Part shown: in pieces, positions 41,042 to 50,469 of the stretch
How positions within the stretch are numbered: the first letter of the stretch is position 1
Layout: each line of letters opens with the position of its first letter
Source of the DNA: an uncultured Sphingomonadaceae bacterium
GTDB taxonomy: Bacteria; Pseudomonadota; Alphaproteobacteria; Sphingomonadales; Sphingomonadaceae
Assembly: GCA_938050045.1 (NCBI GenBank)
Contig: CALLJS010000013.1
Coordinates: forward strand, 62,001-126,000
Direction: 5' to 3'
Length of the DNA: 64,000 bases
The notes under the pieces: model-generated
Told to the model about the DNA's origin: nothing
What the model saw: the letters and a program-made list of their open reading frames with translations, nothing else
Databases searched by the model: none
Translations under genes and position numbers: made by a program

Positions 41042-42787
41042 ATGTCATCAACGGGTTATGCTGAGAGCGGCGACGCAAAAGGCACAATGTTTGGACATCC
41101 AAAAGGATTGTTCGTTTTATTCTTTGCTGAAATGTGGGAGCGTTTTTCATATTATGGTATGCGCGCTTTGCTTATCTTATATCTCACAAAACATTGGCTT
41201 TTTTCTGATGGTGAGAGCAGTCTTATTTATGGCGCTTACACAGCTCTTGTTTATATTACGCCCGTGCTTGGTGGATATTTAGCAGATAAATATCTTGGAC
41301 AACGAAAAGCTGTGCTTTATGGTGCTATATTGCTAACTATTGGCCATGGCCTTATGGGTTTTGAAGGCACAGGAGGGCAAGATCCTGCCGCCCTTAATAT
41401 TTTTTGGTTAGCCCTTGCATTTATCATAGTGGGCTCTGGTTTCCTTAAAGCTAATATATCTGTGATGGTCGGGCAGCTTTATCCGCGCACCGACATACGC
41501 CGCGATGGTGCGTATACAATTTTTTATATGGGCATTAATCTTGGTGCAGCTCTAGGTGCTATTTTATGTGGTTGGTTGGGCGAAACATATGGATGGTCCT
41601 ATGGTTTTGGAGCGGCTGGCATTGGTATGCTCTTGGGGTTGATTGTTTTTGTTATCTTTAAACCTTTATTATTGGGCCGAGGTGAGTCGACTAATCCAGA
41701 GTCTCTAGTTGAGAAAAAATTTGGTATTAAGTTTGAGTGGTTGATTTACCTTATCGGCTTAGCGGCTGTTATATCTTGCTGGTGGATGGTGCAGAATCAG
41801 GCGATTGTTGGCACTTTATTGGGTGCAGCAGGATTAATTTTGCTACTATATGTTCTCTCTATTGCTATGTTTAAATTGCCTTATCAGAGCTATTTGAATG
41901 CACCCGAAATACCAATGGTTCTATATTCTGTTGGCGTCGCTGCGATAGTAATATCTGCTATTACTAGATCGGTTTCACCAGAACTTGCAGATATGACAAT
42001 TGCATCATTGATTATAGGCGGGGCTCTTATTTTAGGGGTTATTGTCCAACAATTTATTTCAAAAGCGAGTGACGAGCGCGATCGTATTTTTGCTGCAATG
42101 TTTTTGATATTGGGTTCGGTTTTATTTTGGGCATTATTCGAACAAGCAGGATCATCATTGAATTTATTTACTGATAGGCATGTTGACCGTGAGATTTTCG
42201 GCTGGTTAATGCCTACAACTTGGTTTCAATCGTTAAATGCTATCTATATTGTTGTGCTTGCGCCAGTATTCGCATGGATATGGATACAAATGGGTAAAAG
42301 AGGTATTGAACCTTCTGCACCAGCAAAATTTGGTATGGGTATTGTTCAATTAGGTATTGGATTTTTGGTGTTAGTAGCTGGTGCGAAAGCAGGCGGTGGT
42401 GCCATGGTCCCAGTAATATTCATCTTTTTGATATATCTATTCCACACCACAGGTGAATTATGCTTATCACCAGTAGGCCTCTCCGCAATGAATCGCTTAA
42501 CGCCTGCTAATATGGCTTCACTGATAATGGGATCATGGTTCTTTGCATCCGCAACGGGTAATTTTGTTGCTGGTAAAATATCAGAAGCAACTGGTTCTGA
42601 GGCGGCTTCAGGAGAGGGCGCAGGTAAGCAAATAGTATTAGATGTTTACACTGATATTGGCTGGGTAGCTATTGGGGTAGGTGTTGCAGTATTTATAATT
42701 GCGCCGCTCATAAAAAAGCTGATGCATCTGGATACATTGAAAGATGATGAAGCAATGTCTGGCGAAGGGGCTGCCGAAAAAGCTTAA
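41042..42787 (+). CDS. POT/PTR family peptide:H+ symporter
   Basis: Proton-coupled di/tripeptide importer, 581 residues with about 14 helices. The family motif FFAEMWERFSYYGMRALL is at residues 28-45, and FYMGINLGAALGA (PTR2 signature) near 161-173. The region before the gene has two small hairpins (GCGATT/AATCGC at 40967-40996; CTGA/TCAG at 41007-41025) directly before GGGGAG and the ATG, which could influence expression. A terminator follows. Confidence 0.95.
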   Translation: MSSTGYAESGDAKGTMFGHPKGLFVLFFAEMWERFSYYGMRALLILYLTKHWLFSDGESSLIYGAYTALVYITPVLGGYLADKYLGQRKAVLYGAILLTIGHGLMGFEGTGGQDPAALNIFWLALAFIIVGSGFLKANISVMVGQLYPRTDIRRDGAYTIFYMGINLGAALGAILCGWLGETYGWSYGFGAAGIGMLLGLIVFVIFKPLLLGRGESTNPESLVEKKFGIKFEWLIYLIGLAAVISCWWMVQNQAIVGTLLGAAGLILLLYVLSIAMFKLPYQSYLNAPEIPMVLYSVGVAAIVISAITRSVSPELADMTIASLIIGGALILGVIVQQFISKASDERDRIFAAMFLILGSVLFWALFEQAGSSLNLFTDRHVDREIFGWLMPTTWFQSLNAIYIVVLAPVFAWIWIQMGKRGIEPSAPAKFGMGIVQLGIGFLVLVAGAKAGGGAMVPVIFIFLIYLFHTTGELCLSPVGLSAMNRLTPANMASLIMGSWFFASATGNFVAGKISEATGSEAASGEGAGKQIVLDVYTDIGWVAIGVGVAVFIIAPLIKKLMHLDTLKDDEAMSGEGAAEKA

Positions 42788-42798
42788 GAATAGAAATT

Positions 42799-42827
42799 AA
42801 GGGGCGGTCTTGACGGCCCCTTTTTTT
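42799..42827 (+). terminator. Rho-independent terminator after POT gene
   Basis: AAGGGGC (42799-42805) pairs with GCCCCTT (42816-42822), with GTC/GAC inside. Seven T residues at 42821-42827 follow. Confidence 0.9.
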
Positions 42828-42859
42828 GCGTAAATTAATTTAGTTGAGGGACAAAAATT

Positions 42860-44305
42860 ATGTCGAGTTCGATCAAAGCGAAATATATGTGGGCACCATT
42901 ATTGTTGGTGGGATTGTCATTCAATGTTGGCGTGGGTGAATTAAGCAGTGCCGCTGCGAAAAAGAAAAAGGATGATAAAGAAAGCGTCCAAAAATCTGCG
43001 TCCAAAAAGCCAGATGCTTTTGCTTCGACCTACGCTTTTGCTTCGACCTACAAGGCCTATCCTTCTGCGCCTACGGCAGTCATCAATGCAACAATCTTCG
43101 ACGGAGAGGGACAAAAGATCGACAATGGTACGATTTTTATGCGCGATGGGTTCATCACCGAAATCGTCGCTGGGACGGCGAATATTCCAGAAGGGACGTT
43201 GGTCATCGATGGCAAAGGTAAATATGTGACGCCTGGTATCATCGATGTTCATAGCCATTTAGGGGTCTATGCTAGCCCATCGGTTGAAGCGCATAGCGAT
43301 GGCAATGAAATAACGTCGCCAACCACACCCGATGTCTATGCTGAACATGGCGTTTGGCCCCAAGACCCAGGTTTCTCTAGGGCTTTGGCGAATGGCGGGA
43401 TTACATCTATGCAAATTTTGCCGGGGTCTGCTAACCTTATCGGTGGGCGTTCTGTGACGCTCAAAAATGTAGCAGCCCGCACCGTTCAACAGATGAAATT
43501 TCCTGGTGCGCCCTATGGTATGAAAATGGCGTGCGGTGAAAACCCAAAGCGTGTTTATGGAAGCCGCAACCAAAAGCCGCAAACCCGCATGGGCAGCTTG
43601 GCGGTGAACCGTCAAACTTGGATAAAAGCCCAAGACTATCGAGATAAGCGCGATTCTGGTGAGAAATTCACGCGCGATTTGGGGATGGAAACATTGGCCA
43701 GTGTCTTGGATGGCGAGATTTTGGTGCATAATCATTGTTATCGTGCCGATGAAATGGTTCAAATCCTTGATATGGCAAAGGAATTTGGATATAAAGTTAC
43801 AGCTTTTCACCATGCAATTGAAAGCTATAAAATTGCTGATTATTTGAAAGAGGCCGAGGCATGTAGTGCCGTTTGGGCCGATTGGTGGGGCTTTAAGATC
43901 GAAGCCTATGATGCTATTCCTGAAAATGCGGCGCTTGTTCATAATGCTGGGGCTTGTGCAATCATTCACTCGGATGATAGCAATCAAATCCAGCGCCTCA
44001 ACCAAGAGGCCAGCAAAGCTCTTGCCGATGGTCAACGCATGGGGCTGAACATTACCGAAGCGCAGGCAATGAGCTGGATCACTTATAATGCTGCGAAAGC
44101 ATTGGGCATCGAGGATAAGGTTGGAAGCCTAAAATCGGGTAAAATGGCGGATGTGGTGTTGTGGAATGGCAATCCATTTTCGGTTTATTCGCGCCCCGAA
44201 AAAGTATGGATTGATGGTGCTTTGATGTTCGATAGTTTTGACCCGATGCGCAGACCCGTTACCGACTTTGAGCTTGGTCAACCAGGCGAGGGAGATGTGA
44301 AATGA
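42860..44305 (+). CDS. Exported imidazolonepropionase-like amidohydrolase (first of two)
   Basis: Amidohydrolase-superfamily enzyme, 481 residues, with a signal peptide (about 1-35). The TIM-barrel metal motif is seen in VTPGIIDVHSHLG; FHHAIE and the HSDDSN segment supply later ligands. A Lys/Ser-rich linker carries a perfect 18-bp duplication (43016-43051) that repeats AFASTY. The gene ends 4 bp inside its paralogue (ATGA overlap). Next to a peptide importer, a role in dipeptide or cyclic amide degradation is likely but unproven. Confidence 0.85.
   Translation: MSSSIKAKYMWAPLLLVGLSFNVGVGELSSAAAKKKKDDKESVQKSASKKPDAFASTYAFASTYKAYPSAPTAVINATIFDGEGQKIDNGTIFMRDGFITEIVAGTANIPEGTLVIDGKGKYVTPGIIDVHSHLGVYASPSVEAHSDGNEITSPTTPDVYAEHGVWPQDPGFSRALANGGITSMQILPGSANLIGGRSVTLKNVAARTVQQMKFPGAPYGMKMACGENPKRVYGSRNQKPQTRMGSLAVNRQTWIKAQDYRDKRDSGEKFTRDLGMETLASVLDGEILVHNHCYRADEMVQILDMAKEFGYKVTAFHHAIESYKIADYLKEAEACSAVWADWWGFKIEAYDAIPENAALVHNAGACAIIHSDDSNQIQRLNQEASKALADGQRMGLNITEAQAMSWITYNAAKALGIEDKVGSLKSGKMADVVLWNGNPFSVYSRPEKVWIDGALMFDSFDPMRRPVTDFELGQPGEGDVK
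43016..43051 (+). repeat. Perfect 18-bp tandem duplication
   Basis: GCTTTTGCTTCGACCTAC occurs at 43016-43033 and again at 43034-43051 without mismatch. It is in frame and repeats AFASTY in the linker after the signal peptide. Confidence 0.95.
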
Positions 44306-45600
44306 CCAATATTATCAAAACATTATCATTGAGCGCAGCTCTTATCCTATCGCCTGCTGCTTTGGCTGAGACCATTGCAATTACTGGTGGTAAAGTGATT
44401 GTAGGCGATGGCCGCGCACCTATAGAAAATGCTAATGTCATTATGAAGGATGGTAAAATTATCGCCGTTGGTGCCAATGTTGCTGTTCCCGCTGGGGCGA
44501 ATATTGTTGATGCAAAAGGCAAATGGGTAACGCCAGGAATCTTCGCGGGTTTTAGCCGATTAGGCTTGGTTGAAATTGGTGCGGTTAGCCAAACCAATGA
44601 CAGCAGCTCTTCTGGGAGTATTTTTTCGGCTGGATTGGATGTGGCTGCTTCTATCGATCCATTTCGCAGCCCTGTTGCGGTGAACCGAGCAGCAGGCGTA
44701 ACGCGCGCTGTTGTAGCACCTTCTTCGGGCGGTAAAATATTTGCGGGTCAAGGGGCTATTGTTGATTTGGGCGATGATTTTAAGCCAATCACAAAAGCAC
44801 GTGCGTTTCAATTTGTTGAGCTGGGTGGGCGCGGGGCTGGCATTGCTGGGGGTAGCCGCAGCGCAAGCCATCTGCTTTTCAAGGCAAGTTTGCAAGAAGC
44901 TCAGCGGTATGCAGTGGGCAATGAGAGCTTTGATGATGATTTGTTGACCATCCAAGATGCCAAGGCATTACTGCCCGTGATTAATGGACAAACACGTTTA
45001 TTGGTGCATGCCGAAGGCGCGCATGATATTTTGCGCGTGCTTGATTTGAAACGGGAATTTCCAAAATTATCCTTGGTCTTGGTTGGCGCGAGCGAGGGGT
45101 GGCGCGTGGCCGATAAAATTGCCGCAGCAAAAATTCCTGTGATAGCCTCTGCGCTCAATGATTTGCCAAGCGGCTTTGAATCCTTAGCCGCTACGCAATC
45201 TAATTATGGTCGCATGAAACGCGCGGGCGTTGAACTTGCTATTGGTATGATTAACGATTTTGATGCGCATCAATTGCGCTATACGCCGCAATATGCGGGC
45301 AATTTAGTGAGCTTGAATAAAGTTCCTAGAGCAACGGGTATTAGCTGGGATGAGGCGTTTTCCGCGATTAGCTATATGCCTGCTAAGATTATGGGTGTGG
45401 CCAATACGCACGGATCGTTGCAGGTCAATCGCGCTGCCGATGTTGTGATATGGGATGGCGATCCCTTGGAATTATCAACCAATGTTGAGAGTGTTTATAT
45501 CGATGGCAAAGAGCAGAACCTCTCCAATCGCCAATCAAAATTGCGCGAGCGGTATCGTAATCCTGTCGAAGGGGCATTGCCAAAAGCATATGATAGATAA
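44302..45600 (+). CDS. Exported amidohydrolase (second of two)
   Basis: Paralogue of the preceding enzyme, 432 residues, with a signal peptide ending near ALA (residue 21). The beta-sandwich start (ITGGKVIVGDGRAPIENANVIMKDGKI) and WVTPGIFAGFSRLG are conserved, but the metal-binding HxH expected after the PGI segment is replaced by FAGFSR. This suggests altered or lost metal binding in this copy. It overlaps the first gene by 4 bp, so the two proteins may form a heteromer. Confidence 0.82.
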   Translation: MTNIIKTLSLSAALILSPAALAETIAITGGKVIVGDGRAPIENANVIMKDGKIIAVGANVAVPAGANIVDAKGKWVTPGIFAGFSRLGLVEIGAVSQTNDSSSSGSIFSAGLDVAASIDPFRSPVAVNRAAGVTRAVVAPSSGGKIFAGQGAIVDLGDDFKPITKARAFQFVELGGRGAGIAGGSRSASHLLFKASLQEAQRYAVGNESFDDDLLTIQDAKALLPVINGQTRLLVHAEGAHDILRVLDLKREFPKLSLVLVGASEGWRVADKIAAAKIPVIASALNDLPSGFESLAATQSNYGRMKRAGVELAIGMINDFDAHQLRYTPQYAGNLVSLNKVPRATGISWDEAFSAISYMPAKIMGVANTHGSLQVNRAADVVIWDGDPLELSTNVESVYIDGKEQNLSNRQSKLRERYRNPVEGALPKAYDR

Positions 45601-45606
45601 GATATT

Positions 45607-46827
45607 TTAGCTTATATCATCTTCCGACCGTGCGATAGTTGCCGTCACTGCCATATTCATGGTAACATTGCCAATCGTGCGCATCAAATCAGGGAATGCT
45701 TCGATAGCAACCAATATGACCAATGGTTCAATCGGTACGCCCATGGCAATACATATGGGAGCGATTGATGCGATGAAGCTAACCGATCCAGGCAAGCTTA
45801 CTGCGCCCAAGGTTGTCGTTGCGGCAACGGCAACTCCGATAGCCAAAGCAGTCATCGATAAATCTAAGCCTAATAGATAAGCGATATAGATAACCACCGC
45901 TAAATTCATGCAAGGGCCAGTAGAGCGGAATAATGCTACGGCAATGGGCAAAACCACATCGGTGGTTCGGTTTCCGATTCCAAGTTTGTGCGAACCTTTG
46001 ACCATAGCTGGCAGGCAAGCTAGCGAGCTTTGTGTGGAAATGGCGAGGACTTGCGAAGGAATAGCAGCCTTAAAGAAAGCGATGGGGTTTTTGCGTGCAC
46101 CAAATATGACTAAGAAAAATGCCGCTATCCACACAATAGTACCAACGGCTGTGACGATCAATACATAATGGATTAATGCCCCAAAAGCAGCAGCTCCCGC
46201 CTTTGCGCCTACGGTCATAGCCAAAGCAAAAACGCCAATTGGTGCGATAAATAATATCCAATTAATCATAATCAGCATGGCTTCGCTAATGGCGGCGAAA
46301 AAATCAGCGATTGTATTACGCTGCTTTTTTTCCAATTTTGAAACCGCAAATGCGAATAATAATGTAAAAATAATCAGCGGTAATATCTCGTCATTACCCG
46401 CAGATTTAATGATGTTTGTTGGAATTAATGCCTGTAAAAAAGCCGAAAATGGCGGGACTACGCCCACTGGCTCTGCACTGCCTAAAGCGGCTTGCATTGC
46501 AACGACATATTCCTCGCCCAATGGAAAAAATGCCAGCAATGACGGTGTCATAATTGCCGCCATGATCGATGAGCACCATAATATGACAAGCATCACGATC
46601 AGCGATTTTAGCGTCATCTGGCCCGCCCTGGCTATCGCAGCCGCCTGTAATACGCCCATGATGAGCAAGGAGATAATCAGCGGGATAACCGTCATACGCA
46701 GTGCATTTAGCCATGCGGTGCCGATAATGTCAGCACCATTTAACCATATAGGGGCACCTTCTTCTATGAAAATCCCGAGCAAGAGCCCTGCAATTAAAGC
46801 CAATAATATTAAATATGCTCTGTTCAT
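45607..46827 (-). CDS. Dicarboxylate/amino acid:cation symporter (DAACS)
   Basis: Sodium- or proton-coupled importer of glutamate, aspartate or C4-dicarboxylates (GltP/DctA family), 406 residues with about eight helices. The family regions STQSSLACLPAM (serine-rich hairpin 1) and the later GAVSLPGSVSF are visible. It converges on the amidohydrolase pair and may take up their products. Confidence 0.9.
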   Translation of the reverse strand: MNRAYLILLALIAGLLLGIFIEEGAPIWLNGADIIGTAWLNALRMTVIPLIISLLIMGVLQAAAIARAGQMTLKSLIVMLVILWCSSIMAAIMTPSLLAFFPLGEEYVVAMQAALGSAEPVGVVPPFSAFLQALIPTNIIKSAGNDEILPLIIFTLLFAFAVSKLEKKQRNTIADFFAAISEAMLIMINWILFIAPIGVFALAMTVGAKAGAAAFGALIHYVLIVTAVGTIVWIAAFFLVIFGARKNPIAFFKAAIPSQVLAISTQSSLACLPAMVKGSHKLGIGNRTTDVVLPIAVALFRSTGPCMNLAVVIYIAYLLGLDLSMTALAIGVAVAATTTLGAVSLPGSVSFIASIAPICIAMGVPIEPLVILVAIEAFPDLMRTIGNVTMNMAVTATIARSEDDIS

Positions 46828-46968
46828 TATGGCCTCTTTATTGCTTGTTTATAGTATGATGATAGGAGATTGCGGTTGGAAAAAGTTAAAAATGATTTTT
46901 ATATCTATATCTTTTTATGGCAAGATCAATCTGACTATTATAGAGTGCGTTAATAAACGGGGGTTTGA

Positions 46969-48312
46969 GTGAGCAAAAGAAATTTTTTTGGAACCGATGG
47001 TATAAGAGGCCGCACCAACGCAGGGGCAATGACGCCTGAAATTGCCATGAAAGTTGGCCAAGCTGCGGGCAAACATTTCTTGCGCGGGTCACATAAACAT
47101 CGTGTTGTCATCGGCAAAGACACGCGACTCTCGGGCTATATGGTCGAAAATGCTCTGGTGGCGGGTTTTACCAGCGTGGGCATGGATGTTATCCAATTTG
47201 GACCTATTCCAACGCCTGCGGTCGCTTTGCTCACCCGCTCTATGCGTGCTGATTTGGGCGTTATGATTTCAGCAAGTCACAATCCTTATGAAGATAATGG
47301 TATCAAATTATTTGGCCCCGATGGCTTTAAATTATCGGATGAAGATGAATTGGCCATTGAAGCATTATTAGAAGCAGAGATTATATTGGCTGAATCATCC
47401 GAAATTGGCCGTGCAAGGCGTGTAGAAGATGCCCGTGGTCGCTATATTCACGCCGTAAAAGCAAGCTTGCCAGAGCATATTCGCTTTGATGGCCTGCATA
47501 TAGTAGTCGATTGTGCTAATGGCGCCGCCTATCAAGTTGCACCATCAGCGATATGGGAATTGGGTGCCAAAGTGAATAGTATCGGTGTTTTGCCCAATGG
47601 GAAAAATATTAATCTGAAATGCGGCTCTACGCATTTAGACTTGATACAAGAAACGGTGGTTGCATCGGGAGCTGACATCGGAATTGCGCTCGATGGTGAT
47701 GCCGATCGATTGATCGTTGTAGATGAAAAGGGGCAGGTTGTTGATGGCGACCAGATTATGGCTCTAATCGCGACAAGAATGAGCAATAGCGGGGAATTAA
47801 CTGGTGATGGAATAGTGGCTACGGTGATGTCTAATCTTGGGTTAGAGCGATATTTAGAGTCGCAAGGTTTGAAATTGCACCGTGCAAAAGTTGGCGATCG
47901 CCATGTATTGGAAATGATGCGCAATAAAGAGATTAATGTCGGCGGCGAACAATCGGGGCATATGATTATGCTTGAGCATGCAACAACAGGGGACGGCACA
48001 ATCGCGGCTATGCAGGTTTTGGCTGCCTTGGTTGAAATGAAAAAGCCAGCAAGCGAGGTGCTACATATGTTTGACCCTGTGCCGCAACTACTCAAAAATG
48101 TCCGCTTTTCGGGTGGTACGCCGCTTGAGGATGATCGCGTGAAGGCTGTTATAGCCGATGCACAAGCGCAATTGGCTGGTAATGGTCGCTTGGTTATTCG
48201 GCCCTCGGGGACTGAAGCTGTTATCCGCGTGATGGCCGAAGGGGATGATGAGGCTTTGGTGCATAAATTGGTCGATGAGATTTGTGATGCGGTTGCGAAT
48301 GCTGCGCAATAA
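46969..48312 (+). CDS. glmM: Phosphoglucosamine mutase
   Basis: Interconverts glucosamine-6-phosphate and glucosamine-1-phosphate for peptidoglycan precursor synthesis. The N-terminus [10 protein letters not shown], the active-site [13 protein letters not shown] with phosphoserine 103, the magnesium motif DGDADR and the C-terminal [12 protein letters not shown] are all present. The start is GTG at 46969, with GGGGG-like purines just upstream. It heads a four-gene run to rnhB. Confidence 0.97.
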   Translation: MSKRNFFGTDGIRGRTNAGAMTPEIAMKVGQAAGKHFLRGSHKHRVVIGKDTRLSGYMVENALVAGFTSVGMDVIQFGPIPTPAVALLTRSMRADLGVMISASHNPYEDNGIKLFGPDGFKLSDEDELAIEALLEAEIILAESSEIGRARRVEDARGRYIHAVKASLPEHIRFDGLHIVVDCANGAAYQVAPSAIWELGAKVNSIGVLPNGKNINLKCGSTHLDLIQETVVASGADIGIALDGDADRLIVVDEKGQVVDGDQIMALIATRMSNSGELTGDGIVATVMSNLGLERYLESQGLKLHRAKVGDRHVLEMMRNKEINVGGEQSGHMIMLEHATTGDGTIAAMQVLAALVEMKKPASEVLHMFDPVPQLLKNVRFSGGTPLEDDRVKAVIADAQAQLAGNGRLVIRPSGTEAVIRVMAEGDDEALVHKLVDEICDAVANAAQ

Positions 48313-48323
48313 AGGATAAGAAT

Positions 48324-48551
48324 ATGTTGGAGATGCGCCCAGATTGCGAAAAGTGCGGCAAGGATTTGCATCCAGATAGTCTTGATGCGCTGATATGCTC
48401 ATTTGAGTGCAGCTTTTGCACCGATTGCGCGAACCTTACAGGGTATATATGTCGCAATTGCGGCGGGGAACTGTGCAAAAGACCAACGCGACTAGCTTCT
48501 GCCTTGCTCGACTATCCAGCGTCGCAAAAGCGCAGATATAAAGGCCAATGA
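48324..48551 (+). CDS. DUF1272 zinc-ribbon-like protein
   Basis: A 75-residue cysteine-rich protein. The start LEMRPDCEKCGKDL and the pairs CSFCTDC and CRNCGGELC define DUF1272; eight or more cysteines suggest two zinc sites. Function is unknown. The stop overlaps the thiD ATG by 4 bp. Confidence 0.9.
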   Translation: MLEMRPDCEKCGKDLHPDSLDALICSFECSFCTDCANLTGYICRNCGGELCKRPTRLASALLDYPASQKRRYKGQ

Positions 48552-49309
48552 CGATTGCGCGAATATTATCGATAGCAGGATCAGATAGCGGTGGCGGTGC
48601 TGGTATTCAGGCCGATGTGCGGGTTATTAGCGCGCTTGGTGGTCATGCGATGACAGCAATTACGGCGATAACGGCGCAAAATAGTTTAGGGGTCTCGGCT
48701 GTAAAAATTTTGGATGCAGATATGGTTATCGCGCAAGCGCAAATAACAGTCGATGACTTTGGGGTTGATGCTATTAAAATTGGTATGCTGGGTAGTGCCG
48801 ATATTGCCAATGCGGTCGCGCAATTGCTGGAACAATTTGCTCATATCCCAGTAATTTTTGATCCTGTGATGGTTGCAAGCAGCGGGGATATGTTGGCCGA
48901 TGATGAGACTATCGCTGCTTTTGATAAAATCATGCGCCATTCGACTTTGGTAACGCCCAATATTCCAGAATATGAGCGGTTGGTCGAAACTATCGATGAT
49001 TTCCCATGCGATGTTTTGTTAAAAGGCGGTCATGGCAAGGATGATATATTGATCGATACATTATTCTCAAAAAAAGCTACACTCTCAAAAAAACCAATGA
49101 AATGGCAAGATAAACGCATTGATACGCTGCATAACCATGGCACAGGCTGTACCTTATCGGCTGCGATTGCCACATTTATGGGACAGGGCATGGGAATGCG
49201 CGATGCTATTACGCATGCACGGCAATTTGTAAGGGCGAGTTTGGCATGCGCACCACAAATTGGCAGCGCAAATGGGCCGATGGGCGTACCTAGAGGCTTA
49301 AACTTATGA
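48548..49309 (+). CDS. thiD: Hydroxymethylpyrimidine/phosphomethylpyrimidine kinase
   Basis: Phosphorylates HMP and HMP-P in thiamine synthesis. The 253-residue ribokinase-fold protein starts with IAGSDSGGGAGIQAD and has KIGMLGS, DPVMVASSGD, LLKGGH and the catalytic GTGCTLSAAIA. No TPP riboswitch is visible, in keeping with its place inside the glmM-rnhB run. It overlaps both neighbours by 4 bp. Confidence 0.95.
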   Translation: MTIARILSIAGSDSGGGAGIQADVRVISALGGHAMTAITAITAQNSLGVSAVKILDADMVIAQAQITVDDFGVDAIKIGMLGSADIANAVAQLLEQFAHIPVIFDPVMVASSGDMLADDETIAAFDKIMRHSTLVTPNIPEYERLVETIDDFPCDVLLKGGHGKDDILIDTLFSKKATLSKKPMKWQDKRIDTLHNHGTGCTLSAAIATFMGQGMGMRDAITHARQFVRASLACAPQIGSANGPMGVPRGLNL

Positions 49310-49869
49310 TAATAGCTGGCGTGGATGAAGCTGGCAGAGGGCCATTGGCTGGCCCCGTAGTTGCCGCTGCGGTCATTTTGCCTGCTAACCATGATATTAT
49401 TGGATTGGATGATAGCAAAAAATTAACCGCCAAACAGCGCGGCAGGCTTGAAAGCGAAATTAGAGAAAAATGCGATTATGGGTTGGGCTGGGCTGACCCC
49501 AAAGAGATTGACCGCATCAATATATTGCAGGCAACATTATTATCAATGAAACGTGCGGTAGAATCTTTGCTGCAAAGACCAGAACATATTCTGGTTGATG
49601 GTAATAGATTACCGATATGGGATTATAGTGCTGAATATGTGATTGGCGGGGATGCGCTTCATGCAAATATATCGGCGGCTTCTATCATTGCTAAAGAATA
49701 TAGAGATAGGGTGATGTTAGAGGCCGATGCAAAATATCCTGGATATGGATGGGTCACAAATAAAGGATATGGTTCAAAGCAACATAGAGATGCTATTAAG
49801 AAATTGGGGCCAACGCCGCTTCACCGCAGAAGCTTTGCTCCCCTATCTCAGATGACACTAAATCTATAA
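49306..49869 (+). CDS. rnhB: Ribonuclease HII
   Basis: Cuts the RNA strand of RNA-DNA hybrids and single ribonucleotides in DNA. The 187 residues include the catalytic Asp7-Glu8 in VDEAGRGPLAGPV, DDSKKLTAKQR, the ILVDGNRLP aspartate and ASIIAKEYRD. It is the last gene of the run and ends 1 bp from a convergent small gene. Confidence 0.96.
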   Translation: MIIAGVDEAGRGPLAGPVVAAAVILPANHDIIGLDDSKKLTAKQRGRLESEIREKCDYGLGWADPKEIDRINILQATLLSMKRAVESLLQRPEHILVDGNRLPIWDYSAEYVIGGDALHANISAASIIAKEYRDRVMLEADAKYPGYGWVTNKGYGSKQHRDAIKKLGPTPLHRRSFAPLSQMTLNL

Positions 49870-49870
49870 A

Positions 49871-50149
49871 TTATGCCGCTTTTGTGAAGACTGTTTTAGC
49901 TTTTAAGGATGTAGGAACAGTTTTGCGCGGGAAATCAATTATAATATTATCGCGATTGATTATTTTCACCTGTGGCATGATATAATGTCTAGGTTCGCCA
50001 ATGTGGATTGTGGGTGCAGAAACGGCATCAGAATATTCATTTTCTATTATCTCAGCCATGCGAGACCAAGACGAGGTGAACGACCCAGCGATGGTTATCA
50101 AGGAAAAGGCAATCGCTGCGACAAAAAGCATGGATATTAAAAATGTCAT
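49871..50149 (-). CDS. Small single-helix membrane protein, paralogue A
   Basis: A 92-residue protein of unknown function. One hydrophobic helix (about residues 1-23) is followed by SSWSRMAEIIENEYSD, a conserved SAPTIHIGEPRH block and a basic C-terminus with VKIINRDNIIIDFPRK. The ATG at 50149 lies 6 bases after GGAG; a TTG 12 bases upstream is an artefact of that site. It is clearly related to the protein at 50470-50742. It probably has a short extramembrane domain, cytoplasmic or periplasmic. Confidence 0.75.
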   Translation of the reverse strand: MTFLISMLFVAAIAFSLITIAGSFTSSWSRMAEIIENEYSDAVSAPTIHIGEPRHYIMPQVKIINRDNIIIDFPRKTVPTSLKAKTVFTKAA

Positions 50150-50469
50150 GTCAAACTCCAAATATTAAACTGTCTCAATATGAGCTTAGCTGAGGGCCAA
50201 TATTCTCGACACGCTGAGCATATAACTCTTGGTTTGAGAATGTTAAGCTTTTGGTCATATATATTTTATGTTCATGTTATGTTCTAACTAATAATTAAAG
50301 TCAATATTTATATTAAATAAATTACAAAATATTGTTTTTATTTGTTTATTTTGAAAAAAATAATATTGTTATCAATTTTATCACTATCTGTCATCGAATA
50401 AATCTAGGATAAGGTTGTGGATAAGCTGGTGATTTGTCGTGAATAAATTAGCTTTATTAAAATTTATAT
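50150..50469. other. AT-rich intergenic region with DnaA-box-like sites
   Basis: A 320-bp gap between the paralogous small genes. About 50260-50390 is extremely AT-rich. On the minus strand there is a perfect TTATCCACA at 50416-50424, a one-mismatch TTATTCACG at 50438-50446 and a weak third site at 50393-50401, spaced 22-23 bp. It should also hold the promoter of paralogue A. Whether it is a replication-related site is open. Confidence 0.4.

Noticed and set aside
46277-46972. Long plus-strand frame opposite the DAACS symporter
   Set aside because: The minus-strand symporter is a clear family member; the frame is antisense and has no domain.
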